Under the pieces are notes generated by a model. That model searched no databases and was not told the DNA's origin. It saw only the letters and a program-made list of their open reading frames with translations. From Ornithodoros turicata (Eukaryota > Arthropoda > Arachnida > Ixodida > Argasidae): a stretch of DNA of 64,000 bases. Below are positions 1-9,744 of this stretch, piece after piece (positions within the stretch are counted from its first letter, which is position 1; the number at the start of each line of letters is the position of its first letter). The stretch spans positions 25,279,482-25,343,481 of the forward strand of contig NC_088205.1 of the NCBI RefSeq assembly GCF_037126465.1, given 5' to 3'. Both the position numbers and the translations under genes were made by a program.

Positions 1-396
1 GCAGGAGATGCCAGATCCGCACAAACGGTCAGAAGTACGAATTCCAACTTTACCGTCAAGATCAACGCAGACGTAGACTGTAACTCATGCAACGTTATCT
101 ATGTAATCCAATGCAACACATGCCGGACCCAATACGTGGGTCAGACAAAAACTTCTTTCCGAATTAGATTCAACAATCACCGATCGGATGTTACCAAGAA
201 ACCTAATCTTCCAGTCTCACGCCATTTCAAACAACCAGAACATTCAATCAACGAAGCCTCAGTTTTTATTCTCCAGTCGAACTTTACCTCCGACCGCTCC
301 CGGGAACAACGGGAATCTTACCTAATTTACAAATTCCGATCGGCCATTAAAGAGGACCCTGGCATGCTGTCAACAATAAGAAGTCTAACAACCTAG
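1..396 (+). CDS. Penelope-like element, C-terminal GIY-YIG endonuclease (5' cut by window edge)
   Basis: The frame is open from base 1 to a TAG at 394-396, about 131 codons. It contains a Cys-x2-Cys pair, then VIYVIQC and C-x2-C, then QYVGQT, followed by an R-x-R stretch, an H-R-SDV motif and a VSRHF histidine region. This order (I/VYV, YVGQT, R, H, HF) is that of the GIY-YIG nuclease domain at the C-terminus of Penelope-like retroelements, where it nicks target DNA for insertion. The Cys pairs just before YVGQT also fit that family. The reverse transcriptase should lie upstream, outside the window, so completeness cannot be judged. I saw no stop or frameshift in the visible part. A stand-alone GIY-YIG gene is the less likely alternative. 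Confidence 0.75.
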   Translation, partial: AGDARSAQTVRSTNSNFTVKINADVDCNSCNVIYVIQCNTCRTQYVGQTKTSFRIRFNNHRSDVTKKPNLPVSRHFKQPEHSINEASVFILQSNFTSDRSREQRESYLIYKFRSAIKEDPGMLSTIRSLTT

Positions 397-730
397 ATAA
401 GACCCTGTCGCCTTTTCTTGTTTCAGCCAGATCAAAATCCCCACTGACCCACAAGGACGATGACCCCACTCCTGGACCTGACACAAAAACGCTCTGGAAT
501 TTCCCCAATTGACAACCGCCAGGTGGCGGGAATTTCCCCCAACCGACCACGTCATTCTCAAGCCCCTTATCAGCCTCGTGGCCACATTTAGCTCTGTCGT
601 CCCGAAGAAGGCGGAGCTTTCGCCGTAACGTAGACATCCTCCCTAACTTTTATGATTTTTAAGTTTTAATAAACCCCTTTTTTGTTACTTCCCCTACTTT
701 CGTCTTCTGTCTCCCATTTATTTCAACTAT
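397..730 (+). other. Probable 3' untranslated tail of the Penelope-like element
   Basis: No credible gene is seen here. The stretch follows the endonuclease stop directly, becomes T-rich, and holds an AATAAA at about 669-674 (TTTTAATAAACCCC). A 3' UTR of the retroelement is the simplest reading, but its end is not defined. Confidence 0.35.
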
Positions 731-766
731 AATTACGTAGCCGTCCGATCCAACTCCAACTTTTCA

Positions 767-800
<34 letters not shown>

Positions 801-836
801 TGAAAAGTTGGAGTTGGATCGGACGGCTACGTAATT
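731..836. repeat. Perfect 106-bp palindrome with (TA)n centre
   Basis: The arms 731-769 and 798-836 are exact reverse complements (39 bp each, starting AATTACGTAGCCGTCC). They enclose 28 bp of alternating TA (770-797). The whole forms an uninterrupted hairpin or cruciform. It lies immediately downstream of the Penelope-like tail and immediately upstream of another TA-rich tract. Confidence 0.95.
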
Positions 837-860
837 ATATATATAATATATATATGTATA

Positions 861-1824
861 GATACTCATGGAACGATGCGGCAGCACCAGAGGACACGTG
901 TTTCGCCGTGTTTGCGGCTCGTCGGCCCTGGGTAGCTGCGCATCGTTCCGAATTGGCAAACCAGGGGTCACTCAGCGAGCGATATACACCTGGGAGGGTA
1001 ACTGAGCACTCCTCAATGCCACAGTGCAAGCCAGTGAATTGTAATGCAGGAAAAAAAGCCATTAAAGAAACAAATAAATGATACTAGACGTGTTTGGAAT
1101 TCAAACTTACAGATTAATATGGCTTCTATGGCTGCACGCAGAGAAACAGATACTCATGGAACGATGCGGCAGCACCAGAGGACACGTGTTTCGCCGTGTT
1201 TGCCGCTCGTCGGCCCTGGGTAGCTGGGTAGTAGTAGTATATATATATATATATATATACATAATGCAGGAAAAAAAAAGCCATTAAAGAAACAAATAAA
1301 TGATACTAAACGTGTTTGAAATTCAAACTTACAGATTAATATTGCTTCTATGGCTGCACGCAGAGAAACAGATACTAATGGAACGATGCGGCAGCACCAG
1401 AGGACACGTGTTTCGCCGTGTTTGCGGCTCGTCGGCCCTGGGTAGCTGCGCATCGTTCCGAATTGGCAAACCAGGGGTCAGTCAGCGAGCGATATACACC
1501 TGGGAGGGTGACTGAGCACTCCTCAATGCAATTCGGAACGATGCGCAGCTACCCAGGGCCGCCGAGCCGCAAACACGGCGAAACACGTGTCCTCTGGTGC
1601 TGCCGCATCGTTCCATTAGTATCTGTTTCTCTGCGTGCAGCCATAGAAGCCATATTAATCTGTAAGTTTGAATTTCAAACACGTCTAGTATCATTTATTT
1701 GTTTTCTTAATGGCTTTTTTTCCTGCATTACAATTCATTGGCTTGCACTGTGGCATTGAGGAGTGCTCAGTCACTTTCCCAGGTGTCTATCGCTCGCTGA
1801 GCGATCCCTGGTTTGCCAATTCCG
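861..1824. repeat. Fold-back repeat cluster (direct and inverted copies of a ~290-bp unit)
   Basis: A unit beginning GATACTCATGGAACGATG recurs at 861, 1149 and 1371 on the plus strand and appears inverted at about 1556-1824. Left arm 948-1226 and right arm 1556-1824 are near-complete reverse complements, with a third, direct copy and a TA microsatellite between them. Inside each unit a smaller hairpin (GGAACGATGCG / CGCATCGTTCC) encloses about 65 bp. Open frames here are repeats of the same unit and are not considered coding. A non-autonomous fold-back DNA transposon is the best guess. No target-site duplication could be fixed. Confidence 0.75.
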
Positions 1825-1856
1825 ATATATCCTTGAAGTTCCAATATATACATATA

Positions 1857-2849
1857 CAGGGTGTCCCAGAAAACGTGTCATTGAATTATAACAACAAAAC
1901 TACACCACCTAGAGTCATGCGACCAATGGCATTTGCTCTTACTGGGTTTTTGCCACCTCCTCATGTGCATGTCGTGTAACGTAAGTTTCATTATGTAAAT
2001 TTTTGCGAGCTTAAGTCGGAAATTTGCCTAGTAAAGGTCACTTTTTTACCCCACCAATGTGAAGAGCGTGTCTAATTTAGTCAAATTAATGATAATTGAC
2101 AGGAATATTCAGGAGCTATCCCATCGGAAAAAATAACCGAACATCATGCTCTACGGAGGTCTCACAGAATAGCGCACGATGAATTTTTCAGCGCAATCTT
2201 TGTCAGTCCGATGAAAGGAGGTTGGAAACCCAGCCCTCCCCGACATCGCAGAAAGAGATAGAACAGGCACGGCTTATCACGTCCGACTTTCGCTGGCATA
2301 ATCCCAAGCAGCACAATGTACTGAAAGTCGAGTGCAATAGGGGTGGTCTGTATTCGTCTTATCAGAGTACTTTAGTTTCACGAGTCTGTTCAAGGCCATC
2401 CACCTACCTGTCCACCCCTATTGCACTCGACTTTCAGTACATTTTGCTTCTTGGGATGCTTCCCTCTCCCAATTTTAGGAACTGTTATTTTTTCTACTAT
2501 CACTCGCTGGGCTGGCTTCGGAACCTCCTTTCGTCGCACTGAGAGCGATTACGCTCAAAAAGTCATCGCGCGCTCCGGTGCTCCGAAAAGCATGATATTC
2601 GGCGATTTTTTCCGATGGGATAGCTCATGAATATCACTGTGAATTATCATGAATTTGAGTGAATTCGGCACGCTCTTCATATTGGTGGGGTAAAAAAGTG
2701 AACTTTACTTGGCAAATTTCAAAAATTTAAAGGAAAATATTTTTTCAAGGTGGCAAATTCAGTTGCCACACAAATGCCGTTTACCACGTATTTTTCCGTC
2801 GCCCCGTTTTTTTATAAAGTCCGAATGACACGTTTTTTGAAACACCCTG
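1857..2849. mobile_element. MITE family A, copy 1 (long-hairpin, TA-flanked)
   Basis: The left terminus CAGGGTGTCCCAGAAAACGT and right terminus ACGTTTTTTGAAACACCCTG are imperfect inverted repeats flanked by TA on both sides. The pairing runs deep into the element: GGTAAAAAAGTG near 2690 pairs with the 2040 region, and the 2320-2350 segment is inverted at 2410-2440, so the whole 993 bp folds around about 2375. No transposase is present. The TA duplication suggests a Tc1/mariner-like or related TA-targeting mobiliser, which is inference. Confidence 0.75.
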
Positions 2850-2851
2850 TA

Positions 2852-3107
2852 TATACTCATGGAACGATGCGACAGCACCAGAGGACACGTGTTTCGCCGT
2901 GTTTGCGGTTCGTCGGCTCTGGGTAGCTGCGCATCGTTCGGAATTGGCAAACCAGGGGTCACTCAGCGAGCGATATACACCTGGGAGGGTGACTGAGCAC
3001 TCCTCAATGCCACAGTGCAAGCCAGTGAATTATAATGAGGGGAAAAAAGCAATTAAAGAAACAAGTAAATGACTTGTTTCCTTAATGGCTTTTTTCCCCT
3101 CATTATA
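2852..3107. repeat. Fold-back unit fragment ending in a 77-bp palindrome
   Basis: 2853-3060 is another plus-strand copy of the unit seen at 861-1080 (same order from the GGAACGATGCG box to the CCACAGTGCAAGCC box). Its end, 3031-3107, is a hairpin in which TATAATGAGGGGAAAAAAGC pairs with the closing GCTTTTTTCCCCTCATTATA, apart from a single mismatch in the stem. It sits directly between two family-A MITEs. Confidence 0.7.
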
Positions 3108-3109
3108 TA

Positions 3110-4008
3110 CAGGGTGTTTCAAAAAACGTGTAATTTGGGCTTTATAAAAAAAATGGGACGACGGAAAAATACGGGGTAAACTGCATTTGTGTGGCAACTG
3201 AATTTACCACCTTGCAAAAATATTTTCATTTGATTTTAATTAAAGGAAATTGATTTTTTTAAATTGAACTCCGAAATTTCCCAAGTCAACCTAACGTTTT
3301 TTTTTTACAGAATTAGAGAGCCCGTAGCGAACTTAGTCAGATCCACCAAGACATCCGCTCGATATTGCAAATGGAACTGGCAAAAAAAGTCCGGAAATTG
3401 AGGCTTCCAAGTTTCGGGTATTCAACGGCGCACCAAATCAGAGACGCAAATATTCGTGGAGAGGAGGACATGCTCCTGCCCCCATGAAAGATAGAAGGTC
3501 GAAAAAACACAGGGTGGGAAAAAAGGGGCGGAATCATTTTTGTTTGCCGCTTATCAACGTATGGTGGAATGTCACCTGCCTTGTTATCTGCGCGTCTTGT
3601 GCTGCACGCCGGTCCGGCGATAAACTGTTCTAGCTTCATGGGGCAGGAGCATGTCCTGCCCTCCGTGCTTTTTTCCGACTGATTTGGTGCGCTGTTGAAT
3701 ACCCGAAACTCTGAAGCCTCAATTTCGGGACTTTTTTTGGGCAGTACCCTTTGCAATATCGAGCGGATTTCCTGGTGGATCTGACGAAGTTCGCTACAGG
3801 CTCTCTAATTCTGTAAAAAAAACGTTAGGTTGACTTGGGAAATTTTGGAGTTCAATTAAAGAAATTCAATTTATGTTAATTAAAATCAAATTAAAATATT
3901 TTTGCAAGATGGCAAATTCAGTTGCCACACAAGTGCCCTTTACCCCGTATTTTTCCGTCACCCCGTTTTTTTATAAACTCCGAATGACACGTTTTTTGAA
4001 ACACCCTG
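3110..4008. mobile_element. MITE family A, copy 2 (long-hairpin, TA-flanked)
   Basis: The terminus CAGGGTGTTTCAAAAAACGT is inverted at the right end, with TA at 3108-3109 and 4009-4010. The arms extend for roughly 330 bp each: GGCAACTGAATTTACCACC near 3190 is inverted near 3915, AACCTAACGTTTTTT near 3290 near 3820, and TCCGGAAATTGAGGC near 3390 near 3720. Right-end sequence matches copy 1 (1857-2849). No coding capacity is seen. Transcription would give a ~900-nt near-perfect hairpin. Confidence 0.85.
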
Positions 4009-4022
4009 TATATATATATATA

Positions 4023-4922
4023 CAGTCGACCCCCGTTTATCCGGACGGTGCCGTTCCCGGCGAAATCGTCCGGATACCGGAGCATCCGGATAAATGAAAC
4101 GACCGAATAGAAACGTCCTACAGAGCAAGGTTTAAAACACAGAAATCTCGATAATGACAGCTGTTACATAGTAGTGTAGGGACTCGATTCCTGCAAACTT
4201 TTGCTAAGTGCATAGAGTTGAGCCACGCTCTTGCGCTGCTCGAAGAATGTCAGTGCGGTCGCAAAGTGTCAATGTCGGGGCCTTGTTTCTCACTGGCGTC
4301 ATCGGCACCGTCTTGCTGCACATCATCGGAGGCAACAGCAGCGATCACATCGTCATCAGTCATAGCTGCACACGCGTCATCATCCTTATCAACGTCAACG
4401 TAGTCAGAAACCGCAGCATCATCTACGGCAGTCGCAGTGAGCCTCTGCATCAGGGATCGCAGCTCAGCTAGGGGAATGTCTTCGTCGGCCAACGGGCCGT
4501 AAGCAGCAGGCCCTCGGGTTGGAGTTCTCCCCTCTAGAACCGGACAGTTGCTCGAGATATTTCCAAATGACTCGACTGGTCAACGTGACCCAACGCACAC
4601 AAACAGAAAAGGGGGCCATCGTGCACGGTTGTCTCCCCTACGGAGGAATGTAGGTCCCTGACGTGTGACGGGAATAACCCCAAAACAGCGAAAAGGGTGA
4701 CGAAGCGGGGTCAGCGTCTCCTCTTACTCACGGTAGTCCGGATAACTGAAGCTGGATTACAAGAATTTTCGACTTTCGTTCCCTGGAATTCTTGTCCGAG
4801 TCCGGAAGCTGAAGTCCGGATAAACGAGAACAAAATACATGGAGGAAAATCCGTTCCCGTGCCTTTTGTCCGGATACCGCGGGATCCGGATAAATGAAGT
4901 CCGGATAAACGGGGGTCGACTG
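4023..4922 (-). mobile_element. Tigger/pogo-type non-autonomous element with TA duplication
   Basis: It is bounded by CAGTCGACCCCCGTTTATCC and its exact reverse complement, with TA on both sides, giving 900 bp. CAGT ends with a TA target are typical of Tc1/mariner and especially Tigger/pogo elements. The inner ends repeat GTCCGGATA several times. A remnant of the transposase C-terminus lies on the minus strand (separate entry), so this is an internal-deletion derivative of an autonomous element rather than an unrelated MITE. It stands in a TA microsatellite between two other TA-targeting elements. Confidence 0.85.
4250..4492 (-). pseudogene. Remnant of Tigger transposase C-terminal tail
   Basis: The 80-codon minus-strand frame is strongly acidic. 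A segment reading DYVDVDKD is followed by a run ending DDDVIAAV. Tigger/pogo and CENP-B-like transposases end in an acidic tail in which a DY-x-x-D motif is followed by a D-x-x-I-x-x-V segment, so the match is to the region after the DDE catalytic domain. The HTH and DDE domains are missing, so it cannot be active. The assignment rests on the acidic motif pattern and on the Tigger-type termini around it. Confidence 0.5.
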
Positions 4923-4930
4923 TATATATA

Positions 4931-5508
4931 CAGGGTGTCCACGCTAAGTGTGAACAGATTTTTTAAAAATATATCAATCACTTTTTCCGAGATGAAATCA
5001 ATTGCAATATAGCATATGCTGAAGGGCACTCCCTAGGGATGCATTAACAGACTCCTAAGGCAATGTCTTAATTAGCTTTCAATAATTAACTTTTTAATTA
5101 TAAAAGCTACGAAGTTGCTCCAATGAGAACATCTGATCTCTTCGGTCACCAGATACCAAAACCGTTTTCAGAACAAAAATCCGTTCGGTAGACCGTCCGC
5201 AAAAAATTCGTGAAGGAACGCCATTTTTTTCTTTATTTGGTTTATTGCGCATCTTCAAAGAAGCGGCTAATCAAAGTCAGCTATGCACAGGTTGTCCACC
5301 CTAGCCGCAGAAATGATCGCTGGTACACAGCACGGTCAATGGGAAACTGACACTCTCCTATGACGTTTGTGTCAGAAGCAGTTGCTGCATTTCAGGACCA
5401 GTCCGTTTGTAACAGAAACCTGTCAGTTATTCTTCGACGGCGCTATGTCTTCGAGATCATTTCTACCGTTCGAGATCATCTCTACCGTATCTCCTCGCAG
5501 GCATCCTG
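4931..5508. mobile_element. Candidate MITE family C (CAGGGTGTCCACGC terminus)
   Basis: It starts CAGGGTGTCCACGCTAAGTG directly after TATATA and may end at CAGGCATCCTG followed by TATATA. The inner sequence is AT-rich with no reading frame of note. The right boundary is weak: only the last bases resemble an inverted terminal repeat. The left boundary is convincing because the GGGTGTCC terminus recurs in other elements of this window. Confidence 0.4.
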
Positions 5509-5714
5509 TATATAAATCCGATTACGTGGACTAACCGACGTATGTCGTCGACTGTGTGACCTTTGGTCTTTCAAATATTCTTTCCTTCGTGGTTCTTCTT
5601 CTGTTCTTTTGTACGTAATGAATTGCGAAAGCAAACTACCTGAGCTCAGCTCTAGCACATATTCTTGTGTACAACACTGCAGCATAATTCCCAACGTGTG
5701 CGTGTGTGAACTTA
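5509..5714. other. No feature recognised
   Basis: Short spacer between the family-C candidate and the hAT MITE. I see no gene, hairpin or repeat in it. Confidence 0.5.
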
Positions 5715-5722
5715 CATAAGCC

Positions 5723-6119
5723 TAGGGTTGCCACCAGGCTGGTATTATACCGCCACGGCTGGTTATTTGCTCGCTCTGCCGGTTGCCGGTAGTTAGATGA
5801 TACCGGCAGCCTTTTGCCGGTATTTGTGGCTCAACACCTTTCATAGGGGCTTTTACAGGGTTTTCCTTTGAACATTCCACTACAGCTTGCATAAATCTGG
5901 AGCGCAGACCCAACTCCGTAGTCAACAATCGTTTTCTTAGTTATTCATTATTATTATCATTGTTGTCTTGAGCGAGTTCACTGGTTCCCTCTTTATCTCT
6001 CTCTGTATACTCTCCGCCCCTCACCCACTTTCCCATTCCCGCGAACATTTCCTCCTTTCCCTCTATTCCACCTCCTCTCCCTCAGCCGGTATTTTTCGCT
6101 ACGAAAGGTGGCAACCCTA
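5723..6119. mobile_element. hAT-type MITE with 8-bp target duplication
   Basis: The termini TAGGGTTGCCACC and GGTGGCAACCCTA are perfect 13-bp inverted repeats. They are flanked by the direct 8-bp duplication CATAAGCC (5715-5722 and 6120-6127). An 8-bp duplication with a T/CAGGGTTGCCA terminus is characteristic of the hAT superfamily. At 397 bp it has no transposase. The interior near the left end repeats a GCCGGTA motif (GCCGGTAGTT, ACCGGCAGCC, GCCGGTATTT). Confidence 0.9.
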
Positions 6120-6127
6120 CATAAGCC

Positions 6128-6964
6128 CCTTATACGCTAGCCACACTGCAAAGTTAATGAAACGGAATACCGGTAAGTTCACCTCCTCATCAACCATTAT
6201 CTTGCGTGGCGTCGTTCTCTCCTGGCTTGTTGAAAACAGGGGAGTGTTGAAAAAACGGTGTTATTCGGGACGATGGTTGGTCAGGTGGTGAAGTTACTGT
6301 CATTCCGTTTAATTCATCAAGTTTGCCGCGTGCCTAGGGTACTAGAAAGCAAAGCACCGGTCACACTCATGCTGGTCACAATGAAAAGAACATGCCAAGC
6401 TGGCGATCTTTGTGGATTTAAAATAAAAGAAGCAAAAACGACCATACTGACACAGTATCTAAAAATCGCCAGTGGACTGATTGACTGACTGACTGGTAAC
6501 GAATAATTTCAATTACATAAATGATTTAGGTCGCATGGTTGGTTGACTGTTATTCCTGGTGAGATTCTGCGAACAACCTGGTGTGTGAGTTAACCCACGC
6601 GACCTGAGCTACGTGCAGGGAAAGTCAACCTAAACCAGTAATTCATGGCTATGCCTCTCTTGTAACCGCTACTAATCTTAATCTTTCATGTCGCACAAAC
6701 TCTTTCAAAATCCTGAACGACCACTGACACCTTCCTGCCCACTTCAAGCGCCGCAACGTACACACGGAAGCTTGTTTTAACCTGCCTGTTGTGCTTCATT
6801 CGTACCCGTCGCCCCTGAACCGGTCCGGGAACCGAACCGTTTGGAAAGAACCGGTTTGAACCATTGTAATTGCCTTCTGGAGCTGAACCGGAACCGAACC
6901 TTTATCGCCGAACCTAAACCCGAACCGGACCACTAAACATTTCGGTTGGACTCCCTGGTTATAT
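6128..6964. other. Intergenic; degenerate GAACCG-rich tract at 6810-6950
   Basis: No gene recognised. 6810-6950 is rich in imperfect GAACCG / CGGTTC units on both strands (for example AACCGGTCCGGGAACCGAAC), suggesting an old simple repeat or small inverted-repeat element. A (CTGA)n stretch lies at 6476-6494. Nothing else stands out. Confidence 0.4.
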
Positions 6965-7570
6965 CACATTAACCCTAGCAGATTCTTACAAATACCTTGA
7001 AATCCACCTTTCCTCCAACCTAACTTGGAATGAGCACATCAACTACATAATAACTAACGCTTCTCGCTCGCTCGCTTTGTTAGACGCGCCCTCAGGTTGG
7101 CGCCCTCCATCTTAAGCTCCTAACCTTCACGGCTCTTGTACGAAGCAAGGTGGAATATGCATCGCCTAGTTGGTACCCTCCCCAAAAGTATCTCTGCGAC
7201 GCCATAGAAGCCATCCAGAATCGGGCTGCCCGTTTCATTTCCAGTGACTACTAATTCAATACCTCTGTAACCGCATTAAAATCTCGCATCCGCATCTTAA
7301 TCTCGACTCACTCGAACATCGTCGCCGTCTTGCCAGGTTAGCCCTCTTATATAGGTTCTTTTTCACCTTGCCACCGCACCAATCACCCATCACCCGCTCG
7401 AGTGTCATTTTTCCTCGCATCGACCACACTAATGAAGTCACACGCTTTCATTGTAATACCAATGCATTATCCAGATCATTCTTTTGTTCAACTGCCATCG
7501 AATGGAACAACCTCCCATCACCTCTTACAACTATTATCGACCCTACAGTATTTTGTAACACCCTCTCCCG
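6965..7570 (+). pseudogene. Non-LTR retrotransposon (CR1/jockey-like) reverse-transcriptase C-terminal remnant
   Basis: Read across frames, this shows the region after the RT catalytic core of CR1/jockey-type LINEs in order: a YKYLEIHLSSNLTWNEHI block, an R-A-L-R-L-A-P-S-I-L block, ALVRSKVEYASPSWYPPQ, then DAIEAIQNRAARFI, and a terminal WNNLP near 7505. There is a frameshift near 7078, a stop near 7122, and further stops after the SSDY motif and near 7340, so it is dead. The catalytic domain itself is absent. The LINE clade is inferred from these motifs only. Confidence 0.75.
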
Positions 7571-7799
7571 TTCACTCCACCCACAAGACCACCACGCTTG
7601 TATGTCAGTTGCTATGAAATTTTTCTCCTCCCCCTTATCATATTTCTTAATTATCTGTACTTATGTAAACGAACTCCCTGTTTAATGCCCCACCAGTCAA
7701 ATTTACGGCTTTATCTTTACACCGTGGATTTTTTCGTGATTTGTTTCGAGGAGTTTATTCTCGAAGTTTATTTTGCGAAGTGTAAACCAGAGTGATCCC
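7571..7799. other. Nothing recognised
   Basis: Probable 3' region of the LINE remnant grading into unique sequence. No feature supported. Confidence 0.4.
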
Positions 7800-7914
7800 G
7801 TAAATACTAGCACACAGTTGCATCATTCTACCAAAGTATTCTTTACTGGGTAGAAAACTGTCGGTTCCCCGTACTTGCGCTGTGGGTGAGGACAGAAACT
7901 TCCATATCTCTTAA
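7800..7914. repeat. Left-edge diverged satellite monomer, first part
   Basis: GTTGCATCATTCTACCAAAG at about 7816, then a GTAGAAAACTGTCGGTTCC-like block, matches the 167-bp satellite but with many differences. The monomer is broken at a TTAA (7911-7914) by the MITE at 7915-8499 and resumes after it. Confidence 0.75.
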
Positions 7915-8499
7915 AGGTACTATAAAGCAGTCGAGGTGGAACCTCATGTTTCGTGTGCCCTGGATTGTGTACGTCCTCCGGAGTAAAATGCCGCAAAAAT
8001 TTCTCGCATAGACATTATAGCTCCCGAAAAAATGCAAATTTAAATCTACTGGCAACACTGTGGCGAAGCAGACCGACGAAACGCCAACTCCGGCAAGTAC
8101 GGCGGCGAAAATGTCTCAAGTACACGACTATGGGCCGAACAGAGCGACGTACGATGCTGAAACAAGGCCCAGGTATAGACGTTTAGCTACAGAGTGCAAG
8201 ATTGGGCTTGTGTTTATGTTCTTTCACACAAATTACATTTTCTCAAAAGCTAGTATTTGCAAATCCCAACAGGAAAGCCATCTGTTTATCGGTCTCCTTG
8301 TTTACAGGGTTGCTTGACAAATTGAGGACTTCTTCCCACCAGGCGTCGCCCCGACATTCTTGACTGCGTTTTTATTTACCAATTAAAAATACTTAGAGTA
8401 AACTCGTGCGCATATTACTTGTTGTGCTGAACCTTTGAATCTAGCACTCCCACGTCATGCTGATTGCATCGGTCCGACCTCGACTGCTTTATAGTACCT
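7915..8499. mobile_element. TTAA-flanked MITE (piggyBac-type target) inside a satellite monomer
   Basis: The termini AGGTACTATAAAGCAGTCGA and its reverse complement are flanked by TTAA at 7911-7914 and 8500-8503. The insertion splits a satellite monomer exactly at the TTAA found in every monomer (CCTCTTAACTTCC). Removing 7915-8499 plus one TTAA restores a normal monomer, which supports the TTAA duplication. Use of TTAA is the hallmark of piggyBac transposases. The AGG start differs from the usual CCC, so the superfamily call is inferential. At 585 bp I see no credible coding region. Confidence 0.75.
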
Positions 8500-9744
8500 T
8501 TAACTCATGAACGCTTCCACTTATCAAAATCCTTTCCAGGATTTAAATACGAGAGGTATATTGCATCATTCTACCAAAGTTATCGTTGTAGGTAGAAAAC
8601 TGTAGGTCCCTTGCGCTGGCGAGTTCGCTCAAATCTTTACATGTCGTGCGCAAGGCCAGCAATTTTCATGCCTTTTAACTTCCGCTTATCAAAATGCCCT
8701 CCGGGATATAAATATTAGGGCTATAGTTGCATCATTCTACCAAAGTATTCGTGTGTAGGTAGCAAACTGTCGGTCCCTTGCGCTAGGGCGTTTGCCCAAA
8801 TTTTTACTTGTCGTGCGCAAGGCCAGCAATTTTCATGCCTCTTAACTTCCGCTTATCAAAATGCTCTCCGGGATATAAATACTAGGGGTATAGTTGCGTC
8901 ACTCTACCAATGTATTCGTTTGTAGATAGAAAACTGTCTGTGCCTTGCGCTCGCGCGTTTGCCTAAATTTTTACTTGTCGTGCGCAAGGCCAGCAATTTT
9001 CATGCCTCTTAACTTCCGCTCATCAAAATGCTCACCGGGATATAAATACTCGGGGTATACTTGCATCATTCTACCAATGTATTCGTTTGTAGATAGAAAA
9101 CTGTCTGTGCCTTGCGCTGGCGCGTTTGCCTAAATTTTTACTTGTCGTGCGCAAGGCCAGCAATTTTCATGCCTCTTAACTTCCGCTTATCAAAATGCTC
9201 TCCGGGATATAAATACTAGGGGTATAGTTGCATCATTCTACCAATGTATTCGTTTGTAGATAGAAAACTGTCTGTGCCTTGCGCTGGCGCGTTTGCCTAA
9301 ATTTTTACTTGTCGTGCGCAAGGCCAGCAATTTTCATGCCTCTTAACTTCCGCTTATCAAAATGCTCTCCGGGATATAAATACTAGGGGTATAGTTGCAT
9401 CATTCTACCAATGTATTCGTCTGTAGATAGAAAACTGTCGGTGCCTTGCGCTGGCGCCTATGCCCAAATTTTCACTTGTCGTGCGCAAGGCCAACAATTT
9501 TCATGCCTCTTAACTTCCGCTTATCAAAATGCTCTCCGGGATATAAATACTAGGGGTATAGTTGCATCATTCTACCAATGTATTCGTCTGTAGATAGAAA
9601 ACTGTCGGTGCCTTGCGCTGGCGCCTATGCCCAAATTTTCACTTGTCGTGCGCAAGGCCAACAATTTTCATGCCTCTTAACTTCCGCTTATCAAAATGCT
9701 CTCCGGGATATAAGTACTAGGGCTATAGTTGCATCACTCTACCA

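Noticed and set aside
861..1824. Several 70-110-codon frames with the same ERCGSTRGHVF peptide as a gene family
   Set aside because: They are translations of the same fold-back repeat in both orientations.
8060..8317. 85-codon frame in the TTAA MITE as a transposase remnant
   Set aside because: No DDE or zinc-finger motif is visible, and the element is too short to hold a recognisable piece.
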